Source of the DNA: JAVBTT01 sp031550325
GTDB taxonomy: Bacteria > Bacillota > Clostridia > Oscillospirales > UBA929
Length of the DNA stretch: 33,174 nucleotides
Direction: 5' to 3'
Assembly: GCA_031550325.1 (NCBI GenBank)
Contig: JAVBOR010000059.1
Span: 1 to 33,174, forward strand
Both the position numbers and the translations under genes were made by a program. Positions 25,427-33,174 of this stretch are shown in pieces. Under the pieces are notes generated by a model, which was not told the DNA's origin, made no database searches, and saw only the letters and a program-made list of their open reading frames with translations. The stretch's first letter is position 1. Every line of letters starts with the position of its first letter.

Positions 25427-28400
25427 ATCTCCACCACTCCCTCGAAGACCTTTTCGGCGGCTCCGGTCATCAGCACCCGCTCTTCGGTAACCCGAATGGT
25501 AAGCTCCCCGCCGAGCAGAATGACGCGGACATCCTCATCCTTGCGGCAGTAACCATTGAGCACCGCCGCACAGACAGCCGCGCACGCGCCGGTGCCGCAG
25601 GCGAGCGTCTCGCCGCTGCCGCGCTCCCAGACGCGCATCTTCAGGGTGTGGTCGTCAATCACCCGCACAAATTCTGTGTTCACGCGCTCGGGGAACAGGG
25701 GGTTCATCTCAAATTTAGGGCCGATGACCGGCAGATCGAACCGGGCCTCGTCCTCACAAAACACCACGCAGTGCGGGTTGCCCATGGAAACGCATGTGAT
25801 GTGAAAGGTCTCGTCCTCCATGCAAAGGGGATAGTTGACCACCCGCTCGGCGTCAATGCTGACCGGGACAAGCGACGCCCTGAGCTCGGCCTTCCCCATG
25901 TCGACGGTCACCCGCGACACCAGGTTGTTTCGGACAAACAGCCTGAGCTGCTTGATGCCGCTGAGCGTTTCAATGAGCATGTTCTGCTTGGAGACAATCG
26001 CGTTGTCGTAAAGGTATTTGCCTACACAGCGAATGGCGTTGCCGCACATCCGCCCCTCGCTGCCGTCCAGGTTGAACATGCGCATCTTCGCGTCGGCGAC
26101 GTCCGAGCGGCAAATCATCACCACGCCGTCTCCGCCCACGCCGAAATGCCGGTCGGAGAGGAAGATGGACAGCGACTCGGGGGAGTTGACCTGCTGGTCA
26201 AAGCAGTCCAGATAAATATAGTCGTTCCCGCAGCCCTGCATCTTCACAAACTTCAGCAGCTGTTTTTGAGGGCGCAGCTGGTTGATGTCGACAAGCTCGG
26301 TGTTGATCTCGCTGTAACGGCTCATCAGGCTGTCCGCCACGGCGCCGGCGGTGTCGAGCGAGGTCAGGCAGGGGATGCCGAGCAGGCTGGCCTTGCGTCT
26401 GATCTTCACGTCGTCGCGTGCGGGGTCGCGGCCTTTGGCCGAGGTGGACAGAATATAGCCGATCTTGCCGCCCTCCAGCAGCGTCATTGTGTTCTCGCGA
26501 TCATCCTCGCTGATCTTGTTGACCAGCGTCACGGCCAGCCCAACGCGCTCCAGAACAGCCGCCGTACCCTTTGTGGCGTAGAGCGAAAAGCCCAGCTTGT
26601 CAAACTTCTTGGCGATATCGGCAATTTCGTTTTTGTCGCCGTCGCGCACGGTGAGAAAAACGCCGCTCTTTTTCAGCATCTTGTATCCCGCGGCGGTCAG
26701 CCCCTTGTAAAGCGCTTCCTCCAGGTTCTTGCCCATGCCGAGCACCTCGCCCGTCGACTTCATTTCCGGGCCAAGCTGGGTGTCCACGTCGGTCAGTTTT
26801 TCAAACGAGAACACCGGAACCTTGACGGCGGTATAGGGGGAGATCTTATAAAGCCCGCTCCCAAATGTAAAGTCTGTGAGCTTTTCACCCAGGCTGACCC
26901 GCGTGGCCAGCTCGCACATCGGCACACCCGTGACCTTGCTCAGGTACGGCACGGTGCGCGAGGCGCGCGGGTTCATCTCGATGATGAACAAATCGTCGTT
27001 CTTGATAATATACTGCAAATTCACCAGCCCGACGGCGCCGATGGCCAGGCAGAGCTTTTTTGTGGTTTCGAGAACGCGTTCGGCAAAGGCGTCGTCGATG
27101 TGCATCGCCGGATAGACCGAAATGCTGTCCCCCGAGTGAATGCCCGTGCGTTCAATATGCTCCATGATGCCGGGGATCAATATATCCTCGCCGTCACATA
27201 TGGCGTCGACCTCAATCTCAATGCCGCCGACATACTGATCGATGAGAACCGGGTTGTCGCCGCTCTGGCGCAGAATGATGTCCATATACTCCAGAACGTC
27301 CTCGTCGTTAAAAGCAATGATCATGTTCTGCCCGCCCAGCACATAAGAGGGCCGGAGCAAAACAGGATAGTCCAGCCTGTTCGCGACCTCAAGCGCCTGC
27401 TCTACGTTCAAAACCGTGTCCCCGCGGGGACGCTTGATGTCCAGCTCCTCCAAAATCGCGTCGAAGCGCTCGCGGTCCTCGGCCATGTCGATGCCGTCGG
27501 CCGAGGTTCCGATCATGCGCACGCCGTGTTGATGGAGGACCTTGGCCAGCTTGATAGCCGTTCCGCCGCCAAACGCCGCCACAACGCCAATCGGCTTCTC
27601 GAGCTCGATGACGTGCAGAACGTCCTCGGCCGTGAGAGGCTCGAAGTAGAGCCGGTCGGCCGTGTCAAAATCGGTCGAAACCGTCTCGGGGTTGTTGTTG
27701 ATGATCACAACCTCATACCCCAGGTTTTTCAGCGCGCGGACGCAGTGGACGCTGGCGTAGTCAAACTCGATGCCCTGTCCGATTCGGATCGGCCCTGAGC
27801 CCAGCACGACCACGGTCTCCTTGCCGGTGTTTCCGATAAACTGGCAGGCCTCGTTTTCCCCGCCGCGCTCCGGCGTGTCGAACGTGGCATAAAAATACGG
27901 CGTCGTCGCGGCAAACTCCCCGGCGCAGGTGTCCACCATCCGATAGGTCGGCGAGATGCCGCACGGCAATTCACAGCCGCTGATGCGCCGCAGCGCAGCG
28001 TCGGGATATCCCAGGCGCTTGCCATCGATATACGTCTCCTGCGACAGTCCCTCGGCGCGCAGCCCGCGCTCGAAGGACACAAGATGCAGCAGCTTGTGCA
28101 AAAACCAGCGGTCAATCATCGTGGTCTCGTAGATCGTTTCCACCGAAATCCCGCGACAAAGCGCCTCAAACACGACGAAAATGCGCTCGTCGGTCGTCTG
28201 CGCCATGATGTCCATGAGCTCCCCCTCGGTGTACTGCGCCAGCTTGGGAAGCGACAGGCTGTCCACGCCGAGCTCCGCGCCGCGCACGGCCTTCATCAGC
28301 GCCATTTCAAACGAGTCGGCAATGGCCATGACCTCGCCCGTGGCCTTCATCTGGGTGCCGAGCTCGCGGCGCGCGTACACGAACTTGTCAAACGGCCACT

Positions 28401-29475
28401 TGGGAAACTTCACCGCCACATAGTCAATGGACGGCTCAAACGCGGCGTATGTTTTGCCTGTGACCGCGTTGACAATCTCGTCGAGCGTATAGCCGATGGC
28501 AATTTTAGTGGCAACCTTGGCGATGGGGTATCCGGTGGCCTTGGAGGCCAGGGCCGACGAGCGCGAGACGCGGGGGTTTACCTCAATCACCGCGTACTCA
28601 AAAGAGGCCACGTCCAGCGCGAACTGGCAGTTGCAGCCGCCCTCGACACCCAGGGCCTCAACGATGTCGAGCGCCGCCGTGCGCAGCATCTGGTACTCCT
28701 TGTCCGAGAGCGTTACTGCCGGGGCGATGACGATGCTGTCGCCGGTGTGGATGCCGACAGGGTCAAGGTTCTCCATCGAGCAGACCGTAATGGCGTTGCC
28801 ATGGCCGTCCCGGATGACCTCAAACTCAATCTCTTTCCAGCCTGAAATACACTTTTCAATCAGCACCTGATGAATCGGCGAAAGCTGCAGACCGTTGCGC
28901 GCGACCTCCAGAAGCTCGGCCTTATCCTGCACAATGCCGCCGCCCGTGCCGCCAAGGGTGAACGCCGGACGGACGATGACGGGATAGCCGATCTCCTCGG
29001 CGAACAAAACCGCGCTGTGCGTGTCGATGACGACCTTGGAGGGGATGCAGGGCTGTCCGATCGCCTCCATCGTGTCCTTGAAGACCTGCCGATCCTCGGC
29101 CTTGTCAATGGTCTCCGGGGACGCGCCCAGCAGCCTTACATGGTGCTTTTCCAAAAAGCCCTCTTTGGCCAGCTGCATGGACAGCGTGAGCCCGGTCTGA
29201 CCGCCCAGACCGGAGAGAATGCTGTCCGGCTTTTCCTTTTCAATGATGCGCTTGAGCGTGGTCAATGTCAGCGGTTCAATATAAATCATGTCGGCCATCG
29301 CGTTGTCGGTCATGATGGTCGCAGGGTTTGAGTTGACCAGCACGATTTCAATCCCGTCTTCGCGAAGCGCCCGGCACGCCTGTGTGCCGGCGTAGTCAAA
29401 CTCGGCAGCCTGCCCGATGACAATCGGTCCTGAGCCAATGACCAAAACCCGTTTAATCTCCTTATTGAGCGGCAT
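25423..29475 (-). CDS. carB-dapF: Carbamoyl-phosphate synthase large subunit fused to diaminopimelate epimerase
   Basis: A 1350-residue fusion. Residues 1 to ~1065 are a complete CarB: first ATP-grasp half (GSGPIVIGQAAEFDYAGTQA, RPAFTLGGTGGG), second half (GSGPIRIGQGIEFDYASVH, RPSYVLGGQNM), and the MGS-like allosteric domain (TKGTAAVLERVG). Residues ~1074-1350 are a complete DapF: MQGCGNDYIYLD, then catalytic Cys in RMCGNAIRC and ACGTGACA. CarB makes carbamoyl phosphate for pyrimidines and arginine; DapF converts LL- to meso-diaminopimelate. The join (about 26250) is a short linker, RPQKQL. CTG-AAG-TTT there aligns with the usual DapF start Met-Lys-Phe, and no ribosome binding site precedes it, so DapF is probably made only as part of the fusion. 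The carB start has GGAGGG about 8 bases upstream and overlaps carA by 14 bases. Confidence 0.95.
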   Translation of the reverse strand: MPLNKEIKRVLVIGSGPIVIGQAAEFDYAGTQACRALREDGIEIVLVNSNPATIMTDNAMADMIYIEPLTLTTLKRIIEKEKPDSILSGLGGQTGLTLSMQLAKEGFLEKHHVRLLGASPETIDKAEDRQVFKDTMEAIGQPCIPSKVVIDTHSAVLFAEEIGYPVIVRPAFTLGGTGGGIVQDKAELLEVARNGLQLSPIHQVLIEKCISGWKEIEFEVIRDGHGNAITVCSMENLDPVGIHTGDSIVIAPAVTLSDKEYQMLRTAALDIVEALGVEGGCNCQFALDVASFEYAVIEVNPRVSRSSALASKATGYPIAKVATKIAIGYTLDEIVNAVTGKTYAAFEPSIDYVAVKFPKWPFDKFVYARRELGTQMKATGEVMAIADSFEMALMKAVRGAELGVDSLSLPKLAQYTEGELMDIMAQTTDERIFVVFEALCRGISVETIYETTMIDRWFLHKLLHLVSFERGLRAEGLSQETYIDGKRLGYPDAALRRISGCELPCGISPTYRMVDTCAGEFAATTPYFYATFDTPERGGENEACQFIGNTGKETVVVLGSGPIRIGQGIEFDYASVHCVRALKNLGYEVVIINNNPETVSTDFDTADRLYFEPLTAEDVLHVIELEKPIGVVAAFGGGTAIKLAKVLHQHGVRMIGTSADGIDMAEDRERFDAILEELDIKRPRGDTVLNVEQALEVANRLDYPVLLRPSYVLGGQNMIIAFNDEDVLEYMDIILRQSGDNPVLIDQYVGGIEIEVDAICDGEDILIPGIMEHIERTGIHSGDSISVYPAMHIDDAFAERVLETTKKLCLAIGAVGLVNLQYIIKNDDLFIIEMNPRASRTVPYLSKVTGVPMCELATRVSLGEKLTDFTFGSGLYKISPYTAVKVPVFSFEKLTDVDTQLGPEMKSTGEVLGMGKNLEEALYKGLTAAGYKMLKKSGVFLTVRDGDKNEIADIAKKFDKLGFSLYATKGTAAVLERVGLAVTLVNKISEDDRENTMTLLEGGKIGYILSTSAKGRDPARDDVKIRRKASLLGIPCLTSLDTAGAVADSLMSRYSEINTELVDINQLRPQKQLLKFVKMQGCGNDYIYLDCFDQQVNSPESLSIFLSDRHFGVGGDGVVMICRSDVADAKMRMFNLDGSEGRMCGNAIRCVGKYLYDNAIVSKQNMLIETLSGIKQLRLFVRNNLVSRVTVDMGKAELRASLVPVSIDAERVVNYPLCMEDETFHITCVSMGNPHCVVFCEDEARFDLPVIGPKFEMNPLFPERVNTEFVRVIDDHTLKMRVWERGSGETLACGTGACAAVCAAVLNGYCRKDEDVRVILLGGELTIRVTEERVLMTGAAEKVFEGVVEI

Positions 29476-30550
29476 GTGTTGTTCCCTCCATCATCTGGAT
29501 AAACCGGTCAAACAAAAACTCAGTGTCTCTCGGGCCGCCGCAGGCCTCGGGGTGGAACTGCACCGTCAGCGCGTTGGCGCAGGTATAGCGCAGGCCTTCG
29601 CACGTGCCGTCGTTGACGTTTCGGAACAGCTCGGCGGCGCTTTGGGGAGAGACGCTCTCCGGCACAACCGTATAGCCGTGATTCTGGCTTGTGATATACA
29701 CGCGCCCCGTCAAAAGATCCTTTACAGGCTGGTTTTCGCCGCGATGCCCGTATTTGAGCTTGACGGTGTCAAACCCGGCAGCAAGCGCCAGAAGCAGATG
29801 TCCCAGACAGATGCCAAAGAGCGGAACGCCCGCCTTGAGAAGCGCCTGCAGGTTCTTAATAATGTCGGGGTTGTCCTTGGGGTCGCCAGGGCCGTTGGTG
29901 AGCACAATGCCGTCGGGCGCGAGACGCAGAATATCCTCCGGTGCGCTATGTCCCGGAAGCACCGTCACGTCGCAGCCGCGCTTGATCAGCTCACGCAGAA
30001 TATTCTGCTTTAGCCCGAAGTCCAGCACGCAGACCTTGCGGCGGGCGTTCTCGGCGGAGAGATGGTAAGGCTCTTTCGTGGAGCTTGAGCGCACGAGGTC
30101 GTGCGCCCTGTATCGCCCGAGCGCACCCAGATCCACCGCCGCGGGATCGGCCGTGACCGCGCCGTTCATGACGCCGGCCTCGCGGATCAGCTTTGTCAGC
30201 GCCCGCGTGTCAATGTCGTACAGGCCCACGACGCCCCGCGCCTTTAAAAAAGCGTCGAGATCGCCCTCACTGCGAAAGTTCGAGGGTTCCCGGCACCAGT
30301 CTTTGACAATATACGCCGATAATAACGTGTTGTCACTTTCAAAGTCCGCAGGGATCACGCCATAGTTTCCGATAAGCGGAAAAGTTTGCACGACAAGCTG
30401 GCCGAAAAAGCTCCGGTCGGTCAGCGTCTCCAGATATCCGGTCATCGACGTGGTAAAGACCGTTTCCCCCATCACTTCGCCCACGGCGCCGAAGGACTTC
30501 CCTTTAAATACTTTTCCGTTCTCCAGCACTAAATATGCTGCTGTTTCCAC
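29462..30550 (-). CDS. carA: Carbamoyl-phosphate synthase small subunit (glutaminase)
   Basis: A 362-residue partner of CarB that releases ammonia from glutamine. The N-terminal CarA domain (TGYLETLTDRSFFGQLVVQT) is followed by the class I amidotransferase domain: TNGPGDPKD, nucleophile Cys248 in FGICLGHL, TSQNHGYTV, and catalytic His333 and Glu335 in QFHPEA. Residue 252 is Leu (codon CTG), where almost all CarA proteins have Gln in GICLGHQ; one base change would explain it. HPEA is followed by CGGP rather than the usual SPGP. The start is GTG with GGGGGAA about 9 bases upstream. It lies 53 bases after purB and overlaps carB. Confidence 0.95.
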   Translation of the reverse strand: METAAYLVLENGKVFKGKSFGAVGEVMGETVFTTSMTGYLETLTDRSFFGQLVVQTFPLIGNYGVIPADFESDNTLLSAYIVKDWCREPSNFRSEGDLDAFLKARGVVGLYDIDTRALTKLIREAGVMNGAVTADPAAVDLGALGRYRAHDLVRSSSTKEPYHLSAENARRKVCVLDFGLKQNILRELIKRGCDVTVLPGHSAPEDILRLAPDGIVLTNGPGDPKDNPDIIKNLQALLKAGVPLFGICLGHLLLALAAGFDTVKLKYGHRGENQPVKDLLTGRVYITSQNHGYTVVPESVSPQSAAELFRNVNDGTCEGLRYTCANALTVQFHPEACGGPRDTEFLFDRFIQMMEGTTHAAQ

Positions 30551-30603
30551 GCTTCATTCCCCCATAAACTGTGTTTTGCGGCCTGCCCCGCCGCCGGACG
30601 TCC

Positions 30604-32034
30604 TCACACGTGGATGTCCGGCTCGGGAATGCGGACTTGCGCGCTTGCGTCAAGCGTCGGGCGAACAACGGTGCGCAAAAACAGTTCGCACTGCTGCTCC
30701 GCCAGTCCGGTATACTGCTCAAAATCCATCAATGTGTCCAGCTCTTCACGCGACAGGCCAAACAAGGGGTCGGCCGCGATACGGTCGAGCAGGTCGTTGG
30801 GCCTGCCGTGGAGCTTGATCTGCTCGGCTGCCCCAACCGAGTGGTGCCGAATGGCTTCATGCAGCTCCTGCCTGTCGCCGCCGTTTTCCACGCAGCGCAT
30901 GAGAATGTTTTCGGTCGCCATAAACGGCAGTTCCTCACCAAGATGCCGCTCCATCATCTTAGGGTACACCGTGCCGCCGTAGACGACGTTTTGGTACAGC
31001 GACAAAATGGCATCAACGCTCAAAAACGCCTCAGGAATGCTGATGCGCCGATTGGCGGAGTCGTCCAGCGTGCGTTCAAACCACTGCCCGGCCTCGGTCA
31101 GCGCGGGGTTGAGCGCGCTGACGACGACATAGCGCGAAAGCGAGGCCATGCGCTCACTGCGCATGGGATTGCGCTTATAGGCCATGGCCGAAGAGCCCAC
31201 CTGCTGCGAGCCGAACGGTTCGTCGAACTCTTTCAGATGGGAAAGCAGCCGGATGTCGTTTGAGAACTTCGCGGCGCTTTGCGCGATGCCGCTGAGCACC
31301 GCCAGCACCTGCGCGTCGACCTTGCGCGAATAGGTTTGTCCGCTCACCGGATACACCTGGGAAAACCCCATCTTCTCGGCGATCATGCGCTCAAGCGTAT
31401 ACACCTTCTCGGCGTCGCCGTGAAAAAGCGTCAAAAAGCTTGCGCAGGTTCCGGTTGTGCCCTTGCAGCCGAGCAGCTTCAGCCCCGACAGGGTGAAGTC
31501 GAGCTGCTCCAGATCAAGCAGCAAATCGTGCAGCCAGAGACAGGCGCGCTTGCCGACGGTAGTCGGCTGGGCGGGCTGAAAGTGCGTATACGCCAGCGTC
31601 GGCTGGGCCTTATAGCGCTCGGCAAAGACGCTCAGCGCGTCGATCACGCCGATCAAAAGCGCCTTGACCTGCTCAAGGCCGAGCTTCATGACAATGATGT
31701 CGGTGTTGTCGCACACATAGCACGAGGTGGCGCCAAGGTGCAGAATGCCCTTGGCGGCCGGGCACTGCTGGCCGTAGGCGTAGATATGGGCCATGACGTC
31801 GTGCCGCGTCTCGCGCTCGCGCCGGTCGGCGACCTCATAGTTGATGTCGTCCACATGGGCGCGCATCTGCGCAAGCTGCTCGTCTGTGATGGGCAGCCCA
31901 AGCGCCTGCTCGCTCTCGGCCAGCGCGATCCACAGCCTGCGCCATGTGGAGAACTTCATATCGTCGGAAAAAATCCTGAGCATCGCGTCGCTGGCATAGC
32001 GCTTGCCCAGCGGGCTTTGATAGACATCGCTCAT
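30604..32034 (-). CDS. purB: Adenylosuccinate lyase
   Basis: A 476-residue fumarase/aspartase-superfamily enzyme that removes fumarate from SAICAR and from adenylosuccinate in purine synthesis. The superfamily signature is GSSAMAYKRNPMRSERM. HLGATSCYVCDNTD and THFQPAQPTTVGKR are the substrate-binding regions. ATG 32034 gives the family start SDVYQSPLGKRYAS and overlaps the purC stop by one base (TGATG). The longer frame from 32139 lies inside purC and is rejected. Confidence 0.95.
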   Translation of the reverse strand: MSDVYQSPLGKRYASDAMLRIFSDDMKFSTWRRLWIALAESEQALGLPITDEQLAQMRAHVDDINYEVADRRERETRHDVMAHIYAYGQQCPAAKGILHLGATSCYVCDNTDIIVMKLGLEQVKALLIGVIDALSVFAERYKAQPTLAYTHFQPAQPTTVGKRACLWLHDLLLDLEQLDFTLSGLKLLGCKGTTGTCASFLTLFHGDAEKVYTLERMIAEKMGFSQVYPVSGQTYSRKVDAQVLAVLSGIAQSAAKFSNDIRLLSHLKEFDEPFGSQQVGSSAMAYKRNPMRSERMASLSRYVVVSALNPALTEAGQWFERTLDDSANRRISIPEAFLSVDAILSLYQNVVYGGTVYPKMMERHLGEELPFMATENILMRCVENGGDRQELHEAIRHHSVGAAEQIKLHGRPNDLLDRIAADPLFGLSREELDTLMDFEQYTGLAEQQCELFLRTVVRPTLDASAQVRIPEPDIHV

Positions 32035-32738
32035 CACAGCGTCACTCTCCGCAAAACCTCCTGATAGGCGTCCAGGATATTGCCCAGTCCGCGCCGGAAA
32101 AGATCCTTGTCCAGCTTCGCGCCCGTCTCGGCGTCCCACAGGCGGCAGGAGTCCGGGGTGATCTCGTCGGCGAGCAGGATCTTACCGTCGGGCGTGCGGC
32201 CGAACTCAATTTTAAAGTCAATCAGGCGCATCCCGCTTTTGGCAAAAAACGGGATCAGCAGCTCGTTCACGCGCATGGTCTGCGCGGCGATCTCGCTGAG
32301 TTCTTCTTTTGTCGCCAGATCAAGCGCCAGGATCTGCATGTCGTTGAGCGGCGGATCGCCCAGCGCGTCGTCCTTGAGGCAGTACTCCAAAATCGGCATC
32401 CTCAGAGGTGATCCCTCTTCCACGCCAAACCGCTTGGAAAAGCTGCCCGCGGCGACGTTGCGCACAATCACCTCGAGCGGAACAATCTCCACGCGCCGCA
32501 CCAAAATGTTCAGATTGTCCAGGGGCTTTACCAGATGCGTGGGAACGCCGTTTTGCGCGAGCATCTCATAAATCACATTGCAAATGGCGCAGTTAAGCTC
32601 CCCTTTGCCCGCGATATTGTCCTTTTTAGCGCCGTTTCCCGCCGTCACATCGTCCTTGTACTCCATCACATAAAGATCCGGATCGCTTGTCGAATACAGG
32701 CATTTTGCCTTTCCCTCGTACAGCAGAGTCTCTTTCAT
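32034..32738 (-). CDS. purC: SAICAR synthase
   Basis: A 234-residue enzyme that joins CAIR and aspartate with ATP in purine synthesis. It starts with LLYEGKAKCLYSTSDPDL and contains KDDVTAGNGAKKDNIAGKG, the signature VRNVAAGSFSKRFGVEEG, and DFKIEFGR followed by LADEITPDSCRLWD. Length is typical for bacterial PurC. The start at 32738 is chosen because LLYEGKAK follows at once, as in the family; AAGGCAG lies about 9 bases upstream. It is the first gene of the operon; the other purine genes are not in the window. Confidence 0.96.
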   Translation of the reverse strand: MKETLLYEGKAKCLYSTSDPDLYVMEYKDDVTAGNGAKKDNIAGKGELNCAICNVIYEMLAQNGVPTHLVKPLDNLNILVRRVEIVPLEVIVRNVAAGSFSKRFGVEEGSPLRMPILEYCLKDDALGDPPLNDMQILALDLATKEELSEIAAQTMRVNELLIPFFAKSGMRLIDFKIEFGRTPDGKILLADEITPDSCRLWDAETGAKLDKDLFRRGLGNILDAYQEVLRRVTL

Positions 32739-32867
32739 CTTTTTCACTGCCTTTCTCTCGTATGACCTTGACTGCCCCCGACGAACAAAAAAGCGCCCAT
32801 CAAAAAGCGCAAGCCGCAAGGTTGATCACCTGGGCTTTCACAATCTGATGAACACCTTTGTTCACGC
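32739..32867 (-). promoter_or_regulatory. Structured leader of the purC operon, possible attenuator
   Basis: About 128 bases separate the predicted transcript start and purC. The RNA can form TGAACA-AAGG-TGTTCA, then AAGCC.AGG pairing with CCT..GGCTT. A downstream GGGCGC is followed by six T. AAAGCCC can pair either with the nearby GGCTT or with the GGGCGCTTT before the T run, so alternative structures are possible. No known purine riboswitch core was recognised. This is weak, pattern-only evidence. Confidence 0.3.
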
Positions 32868-32873
32868 CTATAG

Positions 32874-32903
32874 AGTATACATCAAGAAGAGAGACAGTGT
32901 CAA
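32874..32903 (-). promoter_or_regulatory. Strong sigma-A promoter of the pur-car-dap operon
   Basis: On the minus strand a consensus TTGACA (32903-32898) and TATACT (32879-32874) are separated by 18 bases. The predicted start is near 32867. It is the best promoter match in the window and the only clear one upstream of the six-gene operon. Confidence 0.75.
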
Positions 32904-33174
32904 TAGAACCAAAAAATTTTGCGCGCCGAACCCGGCTGCGCGGTCAGACGCCCCAAAAATGGTTTGGCCGAAAATGAAAGATTTGGCCGCGCTTCATTCA
33001 CCACGAAAGCACCCGCCGCGCGTTCTCCGCGCAGCTGAGACTGTAGACAAACCTTCGATTTGTCTACAAACGGGAGCAGGAACGCGTCTTTGTGAAGACG
33101 CGCATTGGGTGACTTTCCCGGAGTGAATCCGTGAAAGTCACTTGTTTCCATGCTTTGCGCTCAACCAGTCCAGC
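32904..33174. repeat. Intergenic hairpin-mosaic repeat, copy 4 (runs to the window edge)
   Basis: No gene is supported. In plus orientation it holds ATGAAAGATTTGG (about 32975, also at 16428), a GCGCG/CGCGC hairpin near 33018, module A (33042-33068, TGTAGACAAA stem), module B (33083-33102), and module C (33109-33141, GTGACTTTC..GAAAGTCAC arms). It ends with ACCAGTCCAGC, whose complement matches the GCTGGACTG module of copy 2. The element probably continues beyond the edge. Confidence 0.75.

Noticed and set aside
25648..27798. Plus-strand open frame of 716 codons antisense to carB-dapF
   Set aside because: It mirrors the codon pattern of a GC-rich conserved gene on the other strand, shows no recognisable domain, and has no ribosome binding site.
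28084..28845. Plus-strand open frame of 253 codons antisense to carB
   Set aside because: Shadow of the conserved CarB ATP-grasp coding sequence; composition is His/Arg/Val-rich without motifs.

Overview
The window reads as a piece of a GC-rich, endospore-forming member of the Clostridia (Firmicutes). Support: a YtvI-type and a SpoVB-type sporulation membrane protein, a secreted S-layer-homology protein, lysine synthesis through the LL-diaminopimelate aminotransferase (DapL) route, AGGAGG-type ribosome binding sites, and TTG/GTG starts. An Oscillospirales-like lineage is my guess; no rRNA or other marker fixes the taxon.

Layout. (1) 1-3.6 kb is visibly AT-richer than the rest. It holds the 5' part of a membrane-bound hybrid histidine kinase (minus, running off the left edge), a broken DUF4062 gene and an orphan reading frame, and looks like an eroded accessory region. 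(2) 3.6-5.5 kb, minus: a TtcA-like PP-loop protein and YtvI. (3) 5.5-8.8 kb, plus: homoserine dehydrogenase, homoserine kinase and aspartokinase from one good promoter. (4) 9.0-10.4 kb, plus: a SpoVB-like flippase, convergent with and overlapping a four-gene minus-strand surface-polysaccharide operon (14.6-10.4 kb: nucleotidyltransferase, metallophosphoesterase, Wzz-like, O-antigen-polymerase-like). The terminator of that operon appears to lie inside the flippase coding sequence. (5) 14.9-17.0 kb, plus: S-layer-homology protein and a DUF308 membrane protein. (6) 23.0-17.5 kb, minus: HD protein, Gfo/Idh/MocA oxidoreductase, FAD/Rieske oxidoreductase and a tocopherol-cyclase-like protein, translationally coupled by overlapping ends, then the hybrid cluster protein Hcp. 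(7) 32.9-23.5 kb, minus: purC, purB, carA, a carB::dapF fusion, nadE and dapL, from a strong sigma-A-type promoter.

The most striking gene is the 1350-residue protein at 25423-29475. A full carbamoyl-phosphate synthase large subunit is fused in frame to a full diaminopimelate epimerase with both catalytic cysteines. It sits in an operon that also carries dapL and nadE, so one transcript links purine, pyrimidine/arginine, NAD and lysine/cell-wall synthesis. The carA partner carries Leu where the Gln of the GICLGHQ nucleophile motif is expected.

The intergenic gaps at about 8.8, 16.2, 17.1, 23.2 and 33.0 kb share an undescribed-looking mosaic of short hairpin modules, always between genes. One roughly 100-bp block occurs almost identically, in opposite orientations, at 17.33-17.43 and 33.04-33.14 kb. 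On the minus strand some modules are followed by T-rich tails and probably act as terminators. No tRNA, rRNA, CRISPR array, transposase or integrase gene was seen.
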